Shown one piece after another: positions 1 through 13,210 of a DNA stretch of 64,000 nt (its first letter is position 1; every line of letters begins with the position of its first letter). The stretch spans positions 124,001 to 188,000 of the forward strand of contig NZ_JAUHPV010000001.1 of the NCBI RefSeq assembly GCF_030418315.1, in the 5' to 3' direction. A program made the position numbers and the translations under genes. The DNA comes from Demequina zhanjiangensis. Its GTDB lineage: Bacteria > Actinomycetota > Actinomycetes > Actinomycetales > Demequinaceae. A model generated the notes under the pieces. It was not told the DNA's origin, searched no databases, and saw only the letters and a program-made list of their open reading frames with translations.

Positions 1-1
1 C

Positions 2-2620
2 TTCAACGCGAAGCGCTACGACCTTGCCAAGGTCGGCCGCTTCAAGCTGAACAAGAAGCTCGGCGTCGGCAAGGCCCTCGGCGACTCGACCCTCGGCGTC
101 GACGACATCGTCGCGACCGTGAAGTACATCGCCGCGGCGCACGCGGGCATGTCGAAGCTCACGATCGGCGACACCGAGATCACCGTCGAGACCGACGACA
201 TCGACCACTTCGGCAACCGCCGCATCCGTGCGGTCGGCGAGCTGATCCAGAACCAGATCCGCACGGGCCTGTCGCGCATGGAGCGCGTCGTCCGTGAGCG
301 CATGACCACGCAGGACGTCGAGGCGATCACGCCGCAGACGCTCATCAACACGCGTCCGGTCGTCGCCGCGATCCGCGAGTTCTTCGGAACCTCGCAGCTG
401 TCGCAGTTCATGGACCAGAACAACCCGCTCGCGGGCCTGACCCACAAGCGTCGCCTCTCGGCGCTGGGCCCCGGCGGTCTGTCCCGTGACCGCGCCGGCA
501 TGGAGGTCCGTGACGTCCACCCGTCGCACTACGGCCGCATGTGCCCGATCGAGACCCCTGAGGGTCCGAACATCGGTCTGATCGGCTCGCTCGCGTCGTT
601 CGGTCGCATCAACCCGCTCGGCTTCGTCGAGACCCCGTACCGCAAGGTCGTCAAGGGTCAGGTCACCGACGCCGTCGACTACCTGACCGCGGACGACGAG
701 GACCACTTCGTCATCGCCCAGGCGAACGCCCCGCTCGACGAGCAGGGCTACTTCGCCGAGGAGCGCGTGCTCGTGCGCGCCAAGGGTGGCGAGGTCGAGT
801 TCGTGCAGAAGGACGCCGTGGACTACATGGACGTCTCGCCGCGCCAGATGGTGTCGGTGGCGACCGCCCTGATCCCGTTCCTCGAGCACGACGACGCGAA
901 CCGCGCCCTCATGGGAGCGAACATGCAGCGTCAGGCCGTGCCGCTGGTCCGCTCCGAGGCGCCGCTCGTCGGCACCGGCATGGAGCGCCGCGCGGCGATC
1001 GACGCAGGTGACGTGGTCGTGGCCACCAAGCCCGGCGTCGTCACCGAGGTGAACGCCGACCTGGTCACCGTCGCCAACGACGACGGCACCACCGGCTCGT
1101 ACCGCGTCGCTAAGTTCGAGCGCTCGAACCAGGGCACCAGCTACAACCAGCGCGTGCTCGTCAACGAGGGCGACGTCCTGGTCCAGGGCTCGGTCATCGC
1201 CGATGGCCCCGCCACCGACGAGGGAGACCTCGCACTCGGACGCAACATGCTCGTCGCGTTCATGTGCTGGGAGGGTCACAACTACGAGGACGCGATCATC
1301 CTGTCGCAGCGCCTCGTCCAGGACGACGTCCTCTCCTCGATCCACATCGAGGAGCACGAGGTCGACGCCCGCGACACCAAGCTGGGCCCGGAGGAGATCA
1401 CCCGCGACATCCCGAACGCCTCCGAGGAGGTGCTCGCCGACCTCGACGAGCGCGGCATCGTCCGCATCGGTGCCGAGGTCCGCGCCGGTGACATCCTCGT
1501 CGGCAAGGTCACGCCCAAGGGTGAGACCGAGCTGACCCCGGAGGAGCGCCTGCTGCGCGCGATCTTCGGTGAGAAGGCTCGCGAGGTCCGCGACACGTCC
1601 CTCAAGGTCCCCCACGGCGAGTCCGGCACCGTCATCGGTGTGCGCGTCTTCACCGAGGAGGACGGCGACGACCTGCCCGCGGGCGTGAACCAGCTGGTCC
1701 GCGTCTACATCGCGCAGCGCCGCAAGATCATGGAGGGCGACAAGCTCGCCGGCCGCCACGGCAACAAGGGCGTCATCTCGACGATCCTGCCCGTCGAGGA
1801 CATGCCGTTCCTCGAGGACGGCACGCCGGTCGACGTCATCCTGAACCCGCTCGGTGTCCCCGGTCGTATGAACGTCGGCCAGATCCTCGAGACGCACTCG
1901 GGATGGCTCGCGAAGAACGGCTGGGACGCGACCGACGCCGAGGGCGAGTGGACCAACCACCTGCCCGACGGCGCTCGCAAGGCCGAGCCCGGCAACCCGA
2001 TCGCCACCCCGGTGTTCGACGGTCTTCACGAGGACGTCCTCAACGGCCTCCGCGAGCACATCAACCCGAACCGCGACGGCGACCGCATGGTCGGCCCGAA
2101 CGGCAAGGCGCGTCTGTTCGACGGCCGCTCCGGTGAGCCGTTCCCCGAGCCGATCACGGTGGGCTACAAGTACATCCTGAAGCTCCACCACCTGGTCGAC
2201 GACAAGATCCACGCACGTTCCACCGGCCCGTACTCGATGATCACCCAGCAGCCGCTGGGCGGTAAGGCGCAGTTCGGCGGCCAGCGCTTCGGTGAGATGG
2301 AGGTGTGGGCGCTCGAGGCATACGGCGCCGCATACGCCCTCCAGGAGCTGCTGACCATCAAGTCGGACGACGTCACCGGTCGTGTCAAGGTCTACGAGGC
2401 CATCGTCAAGGGGCAGAACATCCCCGAGCCGGGCCTGCCGGAGTCCTTCCGCGTGCTGATGAAGGAGATGCAGTCGCTGTGCCTGAACGTCGAGGTCCTC
2501 GGCGTCGACGGCTCCGTGATCGAGATGCGCGAGACCGATGAGGACGCGTACCAGGCCGCCGAGTCGCTCGGCATCTCCCTGTCCAGCCGCCCCGACGCCT
2601 CGAGCGTCGACGAGATCTGA
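2..2620 (+). CDS. rpoB: RNA polymerase beta subunit, 5' end missing
   Basis: Catalytic-core subunit of RNA polymerase. About 872 C-terminal residues are visible; the N-terminal quarter lies before base 1 because the window cuts the gene. The rifampicin-binding segment (about 380-480) reads [14 protein letters not shown] then [14 protein letters not shown], with the Asp, His and Ser that commonly mutate to resistance all wild type. Further conserved blocks are [12 protein letters not shown]-like ([13 protein letters not shown]) near 530-575, the [13 protein letters not shown] segment near 1738-1776, and the C-terminal [20 protein letters not shown] clamp segment near 2260-2320. It lies 26 bp upstream of rpoC, as in the usual rpoBC operon. 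Identity is certain. Confidence 0.98.
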   Translation, partial: FNAKRYDLAKVGRFKLNKKLGVGKALGDSTLGVDDIVATVKYIAAAHAGMSKLTIGDTEITVETDDIDHFGNRRIRAVGELIQNQIRTGLSRMERVVRERMTTQDVEAITPQTLINTRPVVAAIREFFGTSQLSQFMDQNNPLAGLTHKRRLSALGPGGLSRDRAGMEVRDVHPSHYGRMCPIETPEGPNIGLIGSLASFGRINPLGFVETPYRKVVKGQVTDAVDYLTADDEDHFVIAQANAPLDEQGYFAEERVLVRAKGGEVEFVQKDAVDYMDVSPRQMVSVATALIPFLEHDDANRALMGANMQRQAVPLVRSEAPLVGTGMERRAAIDAGDVVVATKPGVVTEVNADLVTVANDDGTTGSYRVAKFERSNQGTSYNQRVLVNEGDVLVQGSVIADGPATDEGDLALGRNMLVAFMCWEGHNYEDAIILSQRLVQDDVLSSIHIEEHEVDARDTKLGPEEITRDIPNASEEVLADLDERGIVRIGAEVRAGDILVGKVTPKGETELTPEERLLRAIFGEKAREVRDTSLKVPHGESGTVIGVRVFTEEDGDDLPAGVNQLVRVYIAQRRKIMEGDKLAGRHGNKGVISTILPVEDMPFLEDGTPVDVILNPLGVPGRMNVGQILETHSGWLAKNGWDATDAEGEWTNHLPDGARKAEPGNPIATPVFDGLHEDVLNGLREHINPNRDGDRMVGPNGKARLFDGRSGEPFPEPITVGYKYILKLHHLVDDKIHARSTGPYSMITQQPLGGKAQFGGQRFGEMEVWALEAYGAAYALQELLTIKSDDVTGRVKVYEAIVKGQNIPEPGLPESFRVLMKEMQSLCLNVEVLGVDGSVIEMRETDEDAYQAAESLGISLSSRPDASSVDEI

Positions 2621-2646
2621 TCTTTCGAGAGGTAAGGAATCGACTA

Positions 2647-6522
<3,876 letters not shown>

Positions 6523-6536
6523 TCGCATCCCGAGTC

Positions 6537-6570
6537 GAGGGCCCGGTCACCGCAAGGTGGCCGGGCCCTC
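6537..6570 (+). terminator. rpoBC intrinsic terminator
   Basis: A 15-bp stem (GAGGGCCCGGTCACC paired with GGTGGCCGGGCCCTC, one T-G wobble) closed by a GCAA tetraloop, 14 bp after the rpoC stop. There is no U-run, which is common for high-GC terminators. Confidence 0.85.
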
Positions 6571-6712
6571 GTGCGTCCTCCGGGGGCGCCGTCAGTCCAG
6601 ACGTGTGCGGGAGATGTGGACTTCTCCTCATGCGCGCACCTCACGCTGACATGCGCGGCCTCCGTGCCGATGAGCAGGTCGACGGCATCGGTCGACGAAA
6701 GGAGGTGCCGAC

Positions 6713-6802
6713 ATGGGAACGTTCCTCGCATGGTGGGCAGCGATGTCCATCCTCCTGTGCTCCGGCATCACCGCATGGGCTGCGCACCACCTGCGCTGGT
6801 AG
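6713..6802 (+). CDS. Possible 29-residue membrane microprotein
   Basis: Short reading frame preceded by a near-perfect Shine-Dalgarno sequence, AAAGGAGGTG, about 6 nt before the ATG. The peptide starts MGTFLAWWAAMSILLC and ends AAHHLRW; residues 3-24 are hydrophobic enough for one membrane span, with a basic/His tail. It sits alone between the rpoBC terminator and the 3' end of the convergent signalling operon (18 bp away). No family is recognised. The strong ribosome binding site and clean membrane-span character argue for expression, but a chance frame of this size cannot be excluded. Confidence 0.5.
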   Translation: MGTFLAWWAAMSILLCSGITAWAAHHLRW

Positions 6803-6820
6803 GCGGTCAGCCCGCGCCTC

Positions 6821-7495
6821 TCAGAGGAGCTGCAGGGCCAGCGTCACGAGTCCGGCGAGCGAAAGCGCGCTGATCGCAACCCAGGAGGCCAGCGCTGCAC
6901 GCGCCTGGCGGCGTCCCTTGCGGTTGACGGACGAGAGTGAGCTCGATCCGAGCCTTCCGCTCATGGTGGTTTGCTCGGCCGGCCGGGACGCTGGCGCCGG
7001 AGGCAGTTCCCGCGGCGCGTAGCGCGACACCGAGCCGGGACCGGCCGCTTCGGCGGCGGGCGTGACACGTGAGGCGAGGCCGGGTGCCATCGGCGGTGGT
7101 GCGATGCCTCGACGCCGACCCGCGACCCTCTCCTCGACGAGCGAGGGACGGCGATCGATCGCGCGCGTCGCCTCCTCGTCCTCCTGGGGTGCCGGGGGCA
7201 TCAGCTCGGGTGCGCGCCCCCGAGGGACCACGAGCGTGTGGTCGCCCGGGTGCGCCCCGTGAGGCCGCGCGCGAGCGACGGCGCGCGTCTGATCGTCGTC
7301 GCCCCTGTCGGTCTCGTGGTCGCCGTCCGTCCCGCCCGTCAGGGATCCGGTGCCGGTGGCCTCGGAGGCGCGCGGCCCCTCCGACGGTTCGGCAGCGAGC
7401 CTGCGCGAGACGACCGTCTGCTCGTCGTCGGACGGTGATTCCGCCTCGGGAGCCCCAGCGGGCGCGGAGCGGTCGTCCTTCTCCTCCGGGCTCAT
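6821..7495 (-). CDS. Tail-anchored protein with repeated phospho-Thr-like motifs
   Basis: 224 residues, no recognised family. Residues 1-200 are a low-complexity, charged, Pro/Ala/Arg-rich and probably disordered cytoplasmic region. Residues about 201-224 form a single C-terminal membrane span (WVAISALSLAGLVTLALQLL), so a tail-anchored topology is likely. Four sites share acidic-x-Thr-x-x-(V/I/S) with Arg at +4 or +5: DDEQTVVSRR (T27), DDDQTRAVAR (T70), GDHTLVVPR (T87) and DEEATRAIDR (T110). These look like kinase substrates/FHA ligands. It overlaps the phosphatase stop by 4 bp (ATGA) as last gene of the operon. A scaffold role is inference. Confidence 0.7.
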   Translation of the reverse strand: MSPEEKDDRSAPAGAPEAESPSDDEQTVVSRRLAAEPSEGPRASEATGTGSLTGGTDGDHETDRGDDDQTRAVARARPHGAHPGDHTLVVPRGRAPELMPPAPQEDEEATRAIDRRPSLVEERVAGRRRGIAPPPMAPGLASRVTPAAEAAGPGSVSRYAPRELPPAPASRPAEQTTMSGRLGSSSLSSVNRKGRRQARAALASWVAISALSLAGLVTLALQLL

Positions 7496-8307
7496 CGCCG
7501 GCGCGCCCTGGTGTTCGTGGTCCCCTCGATCTGCGCGCGAGAGGTGTGCTCGGACAGAGAATCATCGGCCCCATCGAGGACGTCGATCACGACCACGGTG
7601 ATGTTGTCCCGCCCTCCATGCTCCTTCGCAAGGTTCACGAGTCTGCTCGCAGCGTCCTCCGGCCGGCCCGCCATGGTGAGCACGGCCCGGATGGTCTCGT
7701 CGTCGACCTCCCCGTGCAGACCGTCGGAGCACAGGAGCAGCCTTTCGCCGTTGACGACCGGCACGAGCCAGCTGTCCGCGAGGCTGTCCTCGGCGCCGAT
7801 CGCGCGTGTGATGACGTTGCGCTGAGGGAAGGTCGCGAGGTCCTCCTCGGCGAGCTGGCCCATCGCGACGAGCTCGCGTCCGAGCGAGTGGTCGACCGTG
7901 ATCTGCTGGAGCTCGCGGCCCAGGTGGCGGTAGACCCGCGAGTCCCCGACGTTGAACACGAGCCAGTAGGGCTTCCCCTCGTGCTCGGTGACCACGGTGC
8001 CCGTCACTGTGCTCCCGGCGCCGACGGTGGTGTGGGACGCCACCTCGGCGACACGATCGTCCGCGTCGAGCAGCGCGCCGTTCACCTCGTCGAACGTCCC
8101 GTAGCCGGTGCCGGAGAGATGGTCCCGGAACGCTTGGACGACGGCTGCGCTCGCCTGATCCCCGGCCTCGTAGCCGCCCATGCCGTCGGCCACGACGAAT
8201 GCGGGTCCGTCGAGCGCCAGGGAGTCCTCGTTCTGGGAGCGGACCAGGCCGATGTCGGTGATGCCCGCAACGCTGAGCGACACCGGGCCGACGGTGACGA
8301 GAGTCAT
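7492..8307 (-). CDS. PP2C-family Ser/Thr protein phosphatase
   Basis: Metal-dependent phosphatase expected to reverse the action of the kinase encoded upstream in the same operon. 271 residues, a bare PP2C domain without membrane span. Visible motifs are SQNEDS (metal ligands near E27/D28), ADGMGGYEAGDQ (D41-G45), FNVGDSRVYR, LLLCSDGLHGEV and GGRDNITVVVI, the last Asp being the second metal-binding position. The ATG at 8307 was chosen because it overlaps the FHA gene stop by 4 bp (ATGA) and has GGGAGGGACG before it. The Bifidobacterium counterpart in the PFNA cluster is called prpC. The C-terminal 30 residues are polar and probably disordered. Confidence 0.93.
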   Translation of the reverse strand: MTLVTVGPVSLSVAGITDIGLVRSQNEDSLALDGPAFVVADGMGGYEAGDQASAAVVQAFRDHLSGTGYGTFDEVNGALLDADDRVAEVASHTTVGAGSTVTGTVVTEHEGKPYWLVFNVGDSRVYRHLGRELQQITVDHSLGRELVAMGQLAEEDLATFPQRNVITRAIGAEDSLADSWLVPVVNGERLLLCSDGLHGEVDDETIRAVLTMAGRPEDAASRLVNLAKEHGGRDNITVVVIDVLDGADDSLSEHTSRAQIEGTTNTRARRR

Positions 8308-9401
8308 GAGCGTCCCTCCCGGAAGCTGAGGGACATCGCCACCTCGCCGAGCAGGAACGGTCCGGCCACCTTCGCGGAGGACCCTGTGGCGAGGAGCATC
8401 TCGCGCCCGTGAGTATCGAGCAGCAGCACGCCGTTGGTCGAGTGCAGGTCGGTGATGGTCCACTCTCCGTCGTCGAGGTCGAGCCGCGCGTGGCTCTTGG
8501 ACAGGGTACGTGTCGGGTCGGGGATCGGGAGGGTCTGGGAGCGTCCGTCGTCCGCTACCGGCGCGCGACCCAGGATCACCCGCCCGGCGTTGAGGGGGAG
8601 CGACCCCACGCCGTCGACCTCGAGCGCCCAGCGCACGTGCGGACGGCGGTCGACGACCACGGTGTCGCCGTGGTCGTCGACGTAGCCGGTGTGCGAGGTG
8701 GCGACTCCGGCCGGGTGACGGGTAGCCGCAGCGAGGCGGTCCGCCGGTGTGCCACCCCGGAGGAACGCCGGGAGCTCGGACGTCGCCCCGACCGGTGCGG
8801 GGGGCTCCGCAGACACGGTGAACGCAGGCGTGCGGGAGAGCGTGGCGTTCGCGGGCACCCGGGAGGGTGCGCGCTCCGCTGGCTCCGCGGTGCGCATGTG
8901 CGGAGCCAGCGTGCGCGGCGGCACCATGCCAGATGTCGCCCCCGACCGCGGAGCGCTCGGGACAGGTGGCGCTTCCGTCCCGGAGGACCTGCCCTCATCA
9001 GCCTCCGCTCCCGAGACAGGATGCGGATCGCGCGGGTCGCCGTCGTCACGCAGCAGGACTGTCGCCCACAGGGGCGGCAGGATCAGCCCGACGAGCGTGA
9101 GCCCAGGTCCGTGGCCGGTCCGTGCGGTGATCCTGTGCACCGCGACCGCGAGCAGCACCAGCGCGTAGACCTGCAGCACGGGAATGACCAGCAGGGTCGC
9201 CTGCCATGCCCTGAAGCCGGCGACGGACAGGATCTCGGCGGCGTTGACGAGCGGCACCCAGCCCTTCCACGCGGCGCGGCCCCACCGGGGGAACAGGCGC
9301 GACAGGGCGAAGCCGAGCCACAGCAGCATCGCCACCGCCACGACTGCCGACGCTGAGGCGACGATCACGCTGTGGGGGCTCGTGAGGTCATCGAGCGGCA
9401 T
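8304..9401 (-). CDS. Membrane protein with C-terminal FHA domain
   Basis: 365 residues. The N-terminus has three or four membrane spans (about 10-35, 70-90, 100-118), with a cytosolic-looking linker after residue 120 rich in Pro/Ala/Arg. The FHA domain is at about 270-360 and shows VILGRAP, LSKSHARLDL and DLHSTNGV, the Gly-Arg, Ser-x-x-His and Asn-Gly phosphothreonine-binding signature. Just before it the linker contains DTVVVDRR, a phospho-Thr-like site similar to those in the tail-anchored protein. The start has GGAGGAGGTCCG immediately upstream and overlaps the preceding gene by 14 bp. Probably a phospho-dependent adaptor at the membrane. Confidence 0.85.
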   Translation of the reverse strand: MPLDDLTSPHSVIVASASAVVAVAMLLWLGFALSRLFPRWGRAAWKGWVPLVNAAEILSVAGFRAWQATLLVIPVLQVYALVLLAVAVHRITARTGHGPGLTLVGLILPPLWATVLLRDDGDPRDPHPVSGAEADEGRSSGTEAPPVPSAPRSGATSGMVPPRTLAPHMRTAEPAERAPSRVPANATLSRTPAFTVSAEPPAPVGATSELPAFLRGGTPADRLAAATRHPAGVATSHTGYVDDHGDTVVVDRRPHVRWALEVDGVGSLPLNAGRVILGRAPVADDGRSQTLPIPDPTRTLSKSHARLDLDDGEWTITDLHSTNGVLLLDTHGREMLLATGSSAKVAGPFLLGEVAMSLSFREGRS

Positions 9402-11853
9402 CGGACCTCCTCCCCGGGTGCGCCAGCAACGGGCTCGCGGCCTTGTCTCCGCGTGCGCGCCTCACGAGCGATGCAGGCGACAGCCGCGACCCGAGCCGTT
9501 GTCGCAATCGCATCTCCGCGGTCAGCTGCCGGCGCTCGTCGTCCACGAGCCTCCACAGAGCGTCGCGCTCCTCGAGGGTGGGGGCGTGCTCTGCGAACAC
9601 GGCGCTGTCCACGGCGTAGGCGGCCACGAGCGCAGCCTCGCGGTCGACAAGGTCGGCCAGCTCGCCTCGCGTCAGTCTCTCGGGGACCTCGAAGCCTGCG
9701 TCCACATAGGCGTCCACGAGCTCCTCCCATGCGCCCACCATGGACACCTCCGCCTGCGCCTGTCGCCGCCAGCGCCGTCGCAGCGCCTTCGCCACGGGCA
9801 GCACGGCCAGGGGAGCGAGGAGCAACGCGAGCGCGAGCGCGAGCGTCAGGGCCACCAGCATCGCTTCGACCACCGCAGGGGCGTCCTGTGCGTCCGGCTC
9901 CGTCGCGGAGGTCTCGGACGTCGCCTCGTCCCGCTGGGCGGACGGCGGTTCGATGACCTCGCTCGAGGGCTCGTCCACCTCGGTCGGGTTCTCGGGGAGG
10001 CTCTCGCCTTGCCGGATCCGCGTGGGAGGCGAGACGAACTGAGGCGTGACGTCCAAGGGCGCCCACGCCCCCTCGCCGACCCTGACCTCGACCCACGCCG
10101 ACACGTTCGCTCCGGTGCAGACGCTGTCACAGGCGGGGACGCCGTCTGCAGGGTCCGCGCCTCCGAGTCGCACGCCGACGACGACCCGTGCGTCGAAGCC
10201 CAGGTAGTTCGCGAGCACCGCGCCGGCTGCGGCGAACTGCTCGTCGTCACCCACGGCTGCGACGAGCGCTGCCTCGTCCGCGCCTGTACCCACGCGGAGC
10301 TCCTGCTCAAGGAGGTTCTGGAACAGGGCGTCGACCCGCGCCGCGGTGTGTCCCGCACGGACCGGCTCGAAGGTGTACGGGGCTCGCGAGGAGAGGTCGG
10401 AGATCCACGCCTGCGCGCCCTCCTCACGCGCCGCGTGGCTGAGATAGCCGCGCTCGCGCAGCCGCGACACGAGCTCGGCCAGGTCCGCGCCGGTCCTTCC
10501 CAGGCCCTGCTGCTCGACCCATGCGGCGAGAGCGGGGTACTGCTCGTCCGAGACAGTCGGCTCCCCGCCCGACACCGTCTCGAGGGCCCCGGCCGACGCA
10601 GCGTTGGATGCGGCGATCGTGTACGTGTCCCCGGGCAGAAGACCGAGGCCCGGCTCGTCGGCCGACGGCACGACGACTGCCGTGCCGAGCGAGGCGTCGG
10701 CATAGTACGAGTCCGTCAGAGCACCGGCGCGGGCGCCCGTGAAGGTGGGGGCGCCGCCCTCTGCGGTGACGATCGGCACCCAGATGCCGGTGTACGCGGA
10801 GCCGATCGTGACGGTGATCGACCTCGCCTGCGTCGTGGGCTGACGCGCGAACTCTGCGCTCAGCGGATCGATGTGGAAGGTCTGTCCGTCGTACGAGTCG
10901 AGCGTCGCGAATCGGAGTCGCTGGCCGGAGACGTCGCCCTCGACGGTGAGCAGCGCCTCGTCGTGGAGCCCGTCCGCGAACCAGCCGCGGTAGACGGTCA
11001 GCGGGCTCGTCTGCGCGGAGATCACCTCGGGCGGAAGCACGGAGTCGCGGAGCGCCTCGCGGGCGCCGAGCATGTCCGTCACGGGCACGAAGGCGAGGCC
11101 GCCGAGCGCGGCTGCGCCGATGAGCCCGTAGGCGCCGAGGCGCCGCCGTACCGCGAGGGCAAGGGACGTCCCGCCCGCGCGCACCGTCGCGGACTGCGAG
11201 CGCGCCACGCGCAGCGCATCCGATCGATCCAGCCGTGCGCGCCAGATGAGCCAGGCTCCGCACACCAGGAGCGAGGCGCCGGCTAGCGCCACCTGGGTGG
11301 CAGCAGGAAGGATCAGCGGTCCGACCGTGACGGTGCGACCTGCGGTGGCTGAGCCGAACACGGCGCCGAAGGCGACCATGCCGAGCATCGGAAGCACCGC
11401 CAGCGTCCACAGACGTCCGCGCGCGAACGAGAGCGTCACCGCAGCCCACGAGCAGCCGATCATGACGACGAGGAAGGGCACCAGCAGCGTCTGATAGTCA
11501 GCGACCGGGATGCTGATGGTGAGAAGCCGTCTCCAATCGAGCACCGCGGCGGCGAGCACCTCCATCACGCCACGGCCGATCGCGGCAGGCGATCCCATGG
11601 AGCCCGGGGAGGCGAGCGGCACCGCCGCGAGCACGAATCCCGCGACAGCGATCCCGGCGCCTGCCCAGGCGCTCCACGCGCGCGCCCTGCCGAGCAGCGC
11701 GGATCCGATCCCGATCGTGACTCCGACGACTCCTGCCAGCACCATGCGAGGAGTGGCGTAGATCGGCCACGCGGACCAGAGGGCCAGGCCGGTCACGAGG
11801 CCGAGGGCCGCGAGCGTGAGCCAGAGCTGGCGCGAGGCGCTGGTGTCCCTCAT
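9388..11853 (-). CDS. Transglutaminase-like (TgpA/DUF3488-type) membrane protein, catalytic residues replaced
   Basis: 821 residues. About seven N-terminal membrane spans (1-210), another near 237-265, then a large extracytoplasmic region with a transglutaminase-like core (about 480-610), one more span near 650-685 and a cytoplasmic C-terminal domain. The core keeps the fold signature (EQFAAAGAVLANYLG, DARVVVGV, AWVEV, LDVTPQ). The nucleophile Cys expected in GxCEQFA is Asp537 (GDDEQFA), the His of HAWVEV is Ser585 (SAWVEV), and only Asp601 is kept. It should therefore be inactive as a cysteine transglutaminase or protease. It is co-transcribed with MoxR and DUF58 genes, the usual partners; tgm is the name in Bifidobacterium. 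Confidence 0.85.
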   Translation of the reverse strand: MRDTSASRQLWLTLAALGLVTGLALWSAWPIYATPRMVLAGVVGVTIGIGSALLGRARAWSAWAGAGIAVAGFVLAAVPLASPGSMGSPAAIGRGVMEVLAAAVLDWRRLLTISIPVADYQTLLVPFLVVMIGCSWAAVTLSFARGRLWTLAVLPMLGMVAFGAVFGSATAGRTVTVGPLILPAATQVALAGASLLVCGAWLIWRARLDRSDALRVARSQSATVRAGGTSLALAVRRRLGAYGLIGAAALGGLAFVPVTDMLGAREALRDSVLPPEVISAQTSPLTVYRGWFADGLHDEALLTVEGDVSGQRLRFATLDSYDGQTFHIDPLSAEFARQPTTQARSITVTIGSAYTGIWVPIVTAEGGAPTFTGARAGALTDSYYADASLGTAVVVPSADEPGLGLLPGDTYTIAASNAASAGALETVSGGEPTVSDEQYPALAAWVEQQGLGRTGADLAELVSRLRERGYLSHAAREEGAQAWISDLSSRAPYTFEPVRAGHTAARVDALFQNLLEQELRVGTGADEAALVAAVGDDEQFAAAGAVLANYLGFDARVVVGVRLGGADPADGVPACDSVCTGANVSAWVEVRVGEGAWAPLDVTPQFVSPPTRIRQGESLPENPTEVDEPSSEVIEPPSAQRDEATSETSATEPDAQDAPAVVEAMLVALTLALALALLLAPLAVLPVAKALRRRWRRQAQAEVSMVGAWEELVDAYVDAGFEVPERLTRGELADLVDREAALVAAYAVDSAVFAEHAPTLEERDALWRLVDDERRQLTAEMRLRQRLGSRLSPASLVRRARGDKAASPLLAHPGRRSDAAR

Positions 11854-13205
11854 GCGCTGGCCCGCAGCATCAGGTGACCGAGGTCGTGGAGCATGCCGAT
11901 CGTGGCGACGCGGAGCTCAGGCGCCGTCTTCAGCGCCGGAGTGGCGCCCGGCTCGGATCGGATCGCCATGACCTCCACGTCAGCGGGGAAGGCGGCCGCG
12001 GCCCGGCGCAGCTCCGCGGCGGACCTGAGCGACCCCGTCGCGATGAACACCAGCGACAGCTCGGGAGTCTCGCGCGCCGTCATCGTCGACACGTCGGGCA
12101 GGGACATCGCCGCGGGTGCGGAGACGAGTCCGCTCATCGCGTCGAGCAGCCCGCGGGCGGACACGGTCGGCAGGGTCTGGAGCGAGTGGACGCGACCACG
12201 GTCGTGCTCGGACAGGGGCGAGCTCGCGGTCACGGCGACCTCGCGGCCGTCGCGCACCGCTTGGACGCTGAGGGAGGCGGCGACGGACACGGCGCTCTCG
12301 AACTCGTCCTCCGTCTCGTAGGCGTGCGCGTCGATGTCGATCATGACCGCGACTCGCGAGCGCCGGGTCTCCTCGTACTGGCGGACCATCAGCCGTCCGG
12401 TCTTGGCCGTGGACTTCCAGTGCACGTGACGCCACGAGTCGCCGGGCAGGTACTCGCGGATCGCGTGGAACGACAGGTCGGAGTCGACGATCGTGTGCGT
12501 GACCTGGCCTTCGAGGTCACGGATCAGGCCGGCGCTGAGCGGCGGGATGGGGGTGGTGACGGGGTGCACGTAGATGGTCTGCTCGCCTGGCCAGGTGTGG
12601 TCGCGTCGGAGGACCCCGAGCGGGTCTCCTCGTCCGATGGTCATGGGCCCCACGGAGATGATGCCGCGGCGCTCGGCGGAGATCGTGAGCGCGTCCTCGT
12701 GGACCGCGGACGAGCGCAGGAACGGCACCTGGGCCTCGACGAGCCCGTCGCCGACCGGGATGTCGAGCACGGCGGGCAGCGCTATCCGAAGCCCTCGGTT
12801 CTCGATCCGGAGGTTGGCTTGGACGCTGGTCCCCGCGACCACGCGGTCACGTTCCAGGTCGAGCCGCACGGCGTACGTGTGGGCGCCGAGCAGGAACGGG
12901 AGGCACAGCAGCAGGAGCGTTGCCGCGGTGCCTCCGACGATGAGGCCCTCCGCCCAGCCCCAGACGGCTGCGACGACGACGCCGCTGAGAGCGGTGGCGG
13001 CGAGCAGCCAGCCGACGGGGCTGACCGTCTCGTCGACGACCCGCCACACCTTGCCGAGCGCCGCCGCGACCTTGGCCGCGCTGGCACGTCCGCGCTCCAC
13101 GCCCGCGGCCACGGTGCTTCGGTCTGCCGCGTAGCGCGTCACCGTCGCGCCACGGGCGGAGGTGTCCGTGGTGCGGGAGGTGTGGTGCTCGGTGTGCTCG
13201 TTCAC
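11850..13205 (-). CDS. DUF58 domain membrane protein
   Basis: 451 residues. Two membrane spans (about 65-105) lead into a beta-rich region and then the DUF58/vWA-like domain, recognised by YLPGDSWRHVHWKSTAKTGR and the following VMIDIDAH. DUF58 proteins are encoded beside MoxR ATPases and are thought to be their targets in assembly of surface or metalloprotein complexes; no reaction is known. The GTG at 13205 follows the moxR stop by 5 bp with GGAG 13 nt upstream. A second in-frame GTG about 20 codons later is possible. It overlaps the transglutaminase-like gene by 4 bp. Confidence 0.9.
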   Translation of the reverse strand: MNEHTEHHTSRTTDTSARGATVTRYAADRSTVAAGVERGRASAAKVAAALGKVWRVVDETVSPVGWLLAATALSGVVVAAVWGWAEGLIVGGTAATLLLLCLPFLLGAHTYAVRLDLERDRVVAGTSVQANLRIENRGLRIALPAVLDIPVGDGLVEAQVPFLRSSAVHEDALTISAERRGIISVGPMTIGRGDPLGVLRRDHTWPGEQTIYVHPVTTPIPPLSAGLIRDLEGQVTHTIVDSDLSFHAIREYLPGDSWRHVHWKSTAKTGRLMVRQYEETRRSRVAVMIDIDAHAYETEDEFESAVSVAASLSVQAVRDGREVAVTASSPLSEHDRGRVHSLQTLPTVSARGLLDAMSGLVSAPAAMSLPDVSTMTARETPELSLVFIATGSLRSAAELRRAAAAFPADVEVMAIRSEPGATPALKTAPELRVATIGMLHDLGHLMLRASA

Positions 13206-13210
13206 GTGTG

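Noticed and set aside
1-2620. rpoB considered as a truncated gene
   Set aside because: The reading frame is open from base 2, so the missing N-terminus is due to the window edge.
9184-11286. A 700-codon plus-strand frame opposite the transglutaminase-like gene
   Set aside because: Arg/Gly/Ala-rich nonsense composition and no ribosome binding site; the minus-strand gene has membrane spans and conserved domain motifs.
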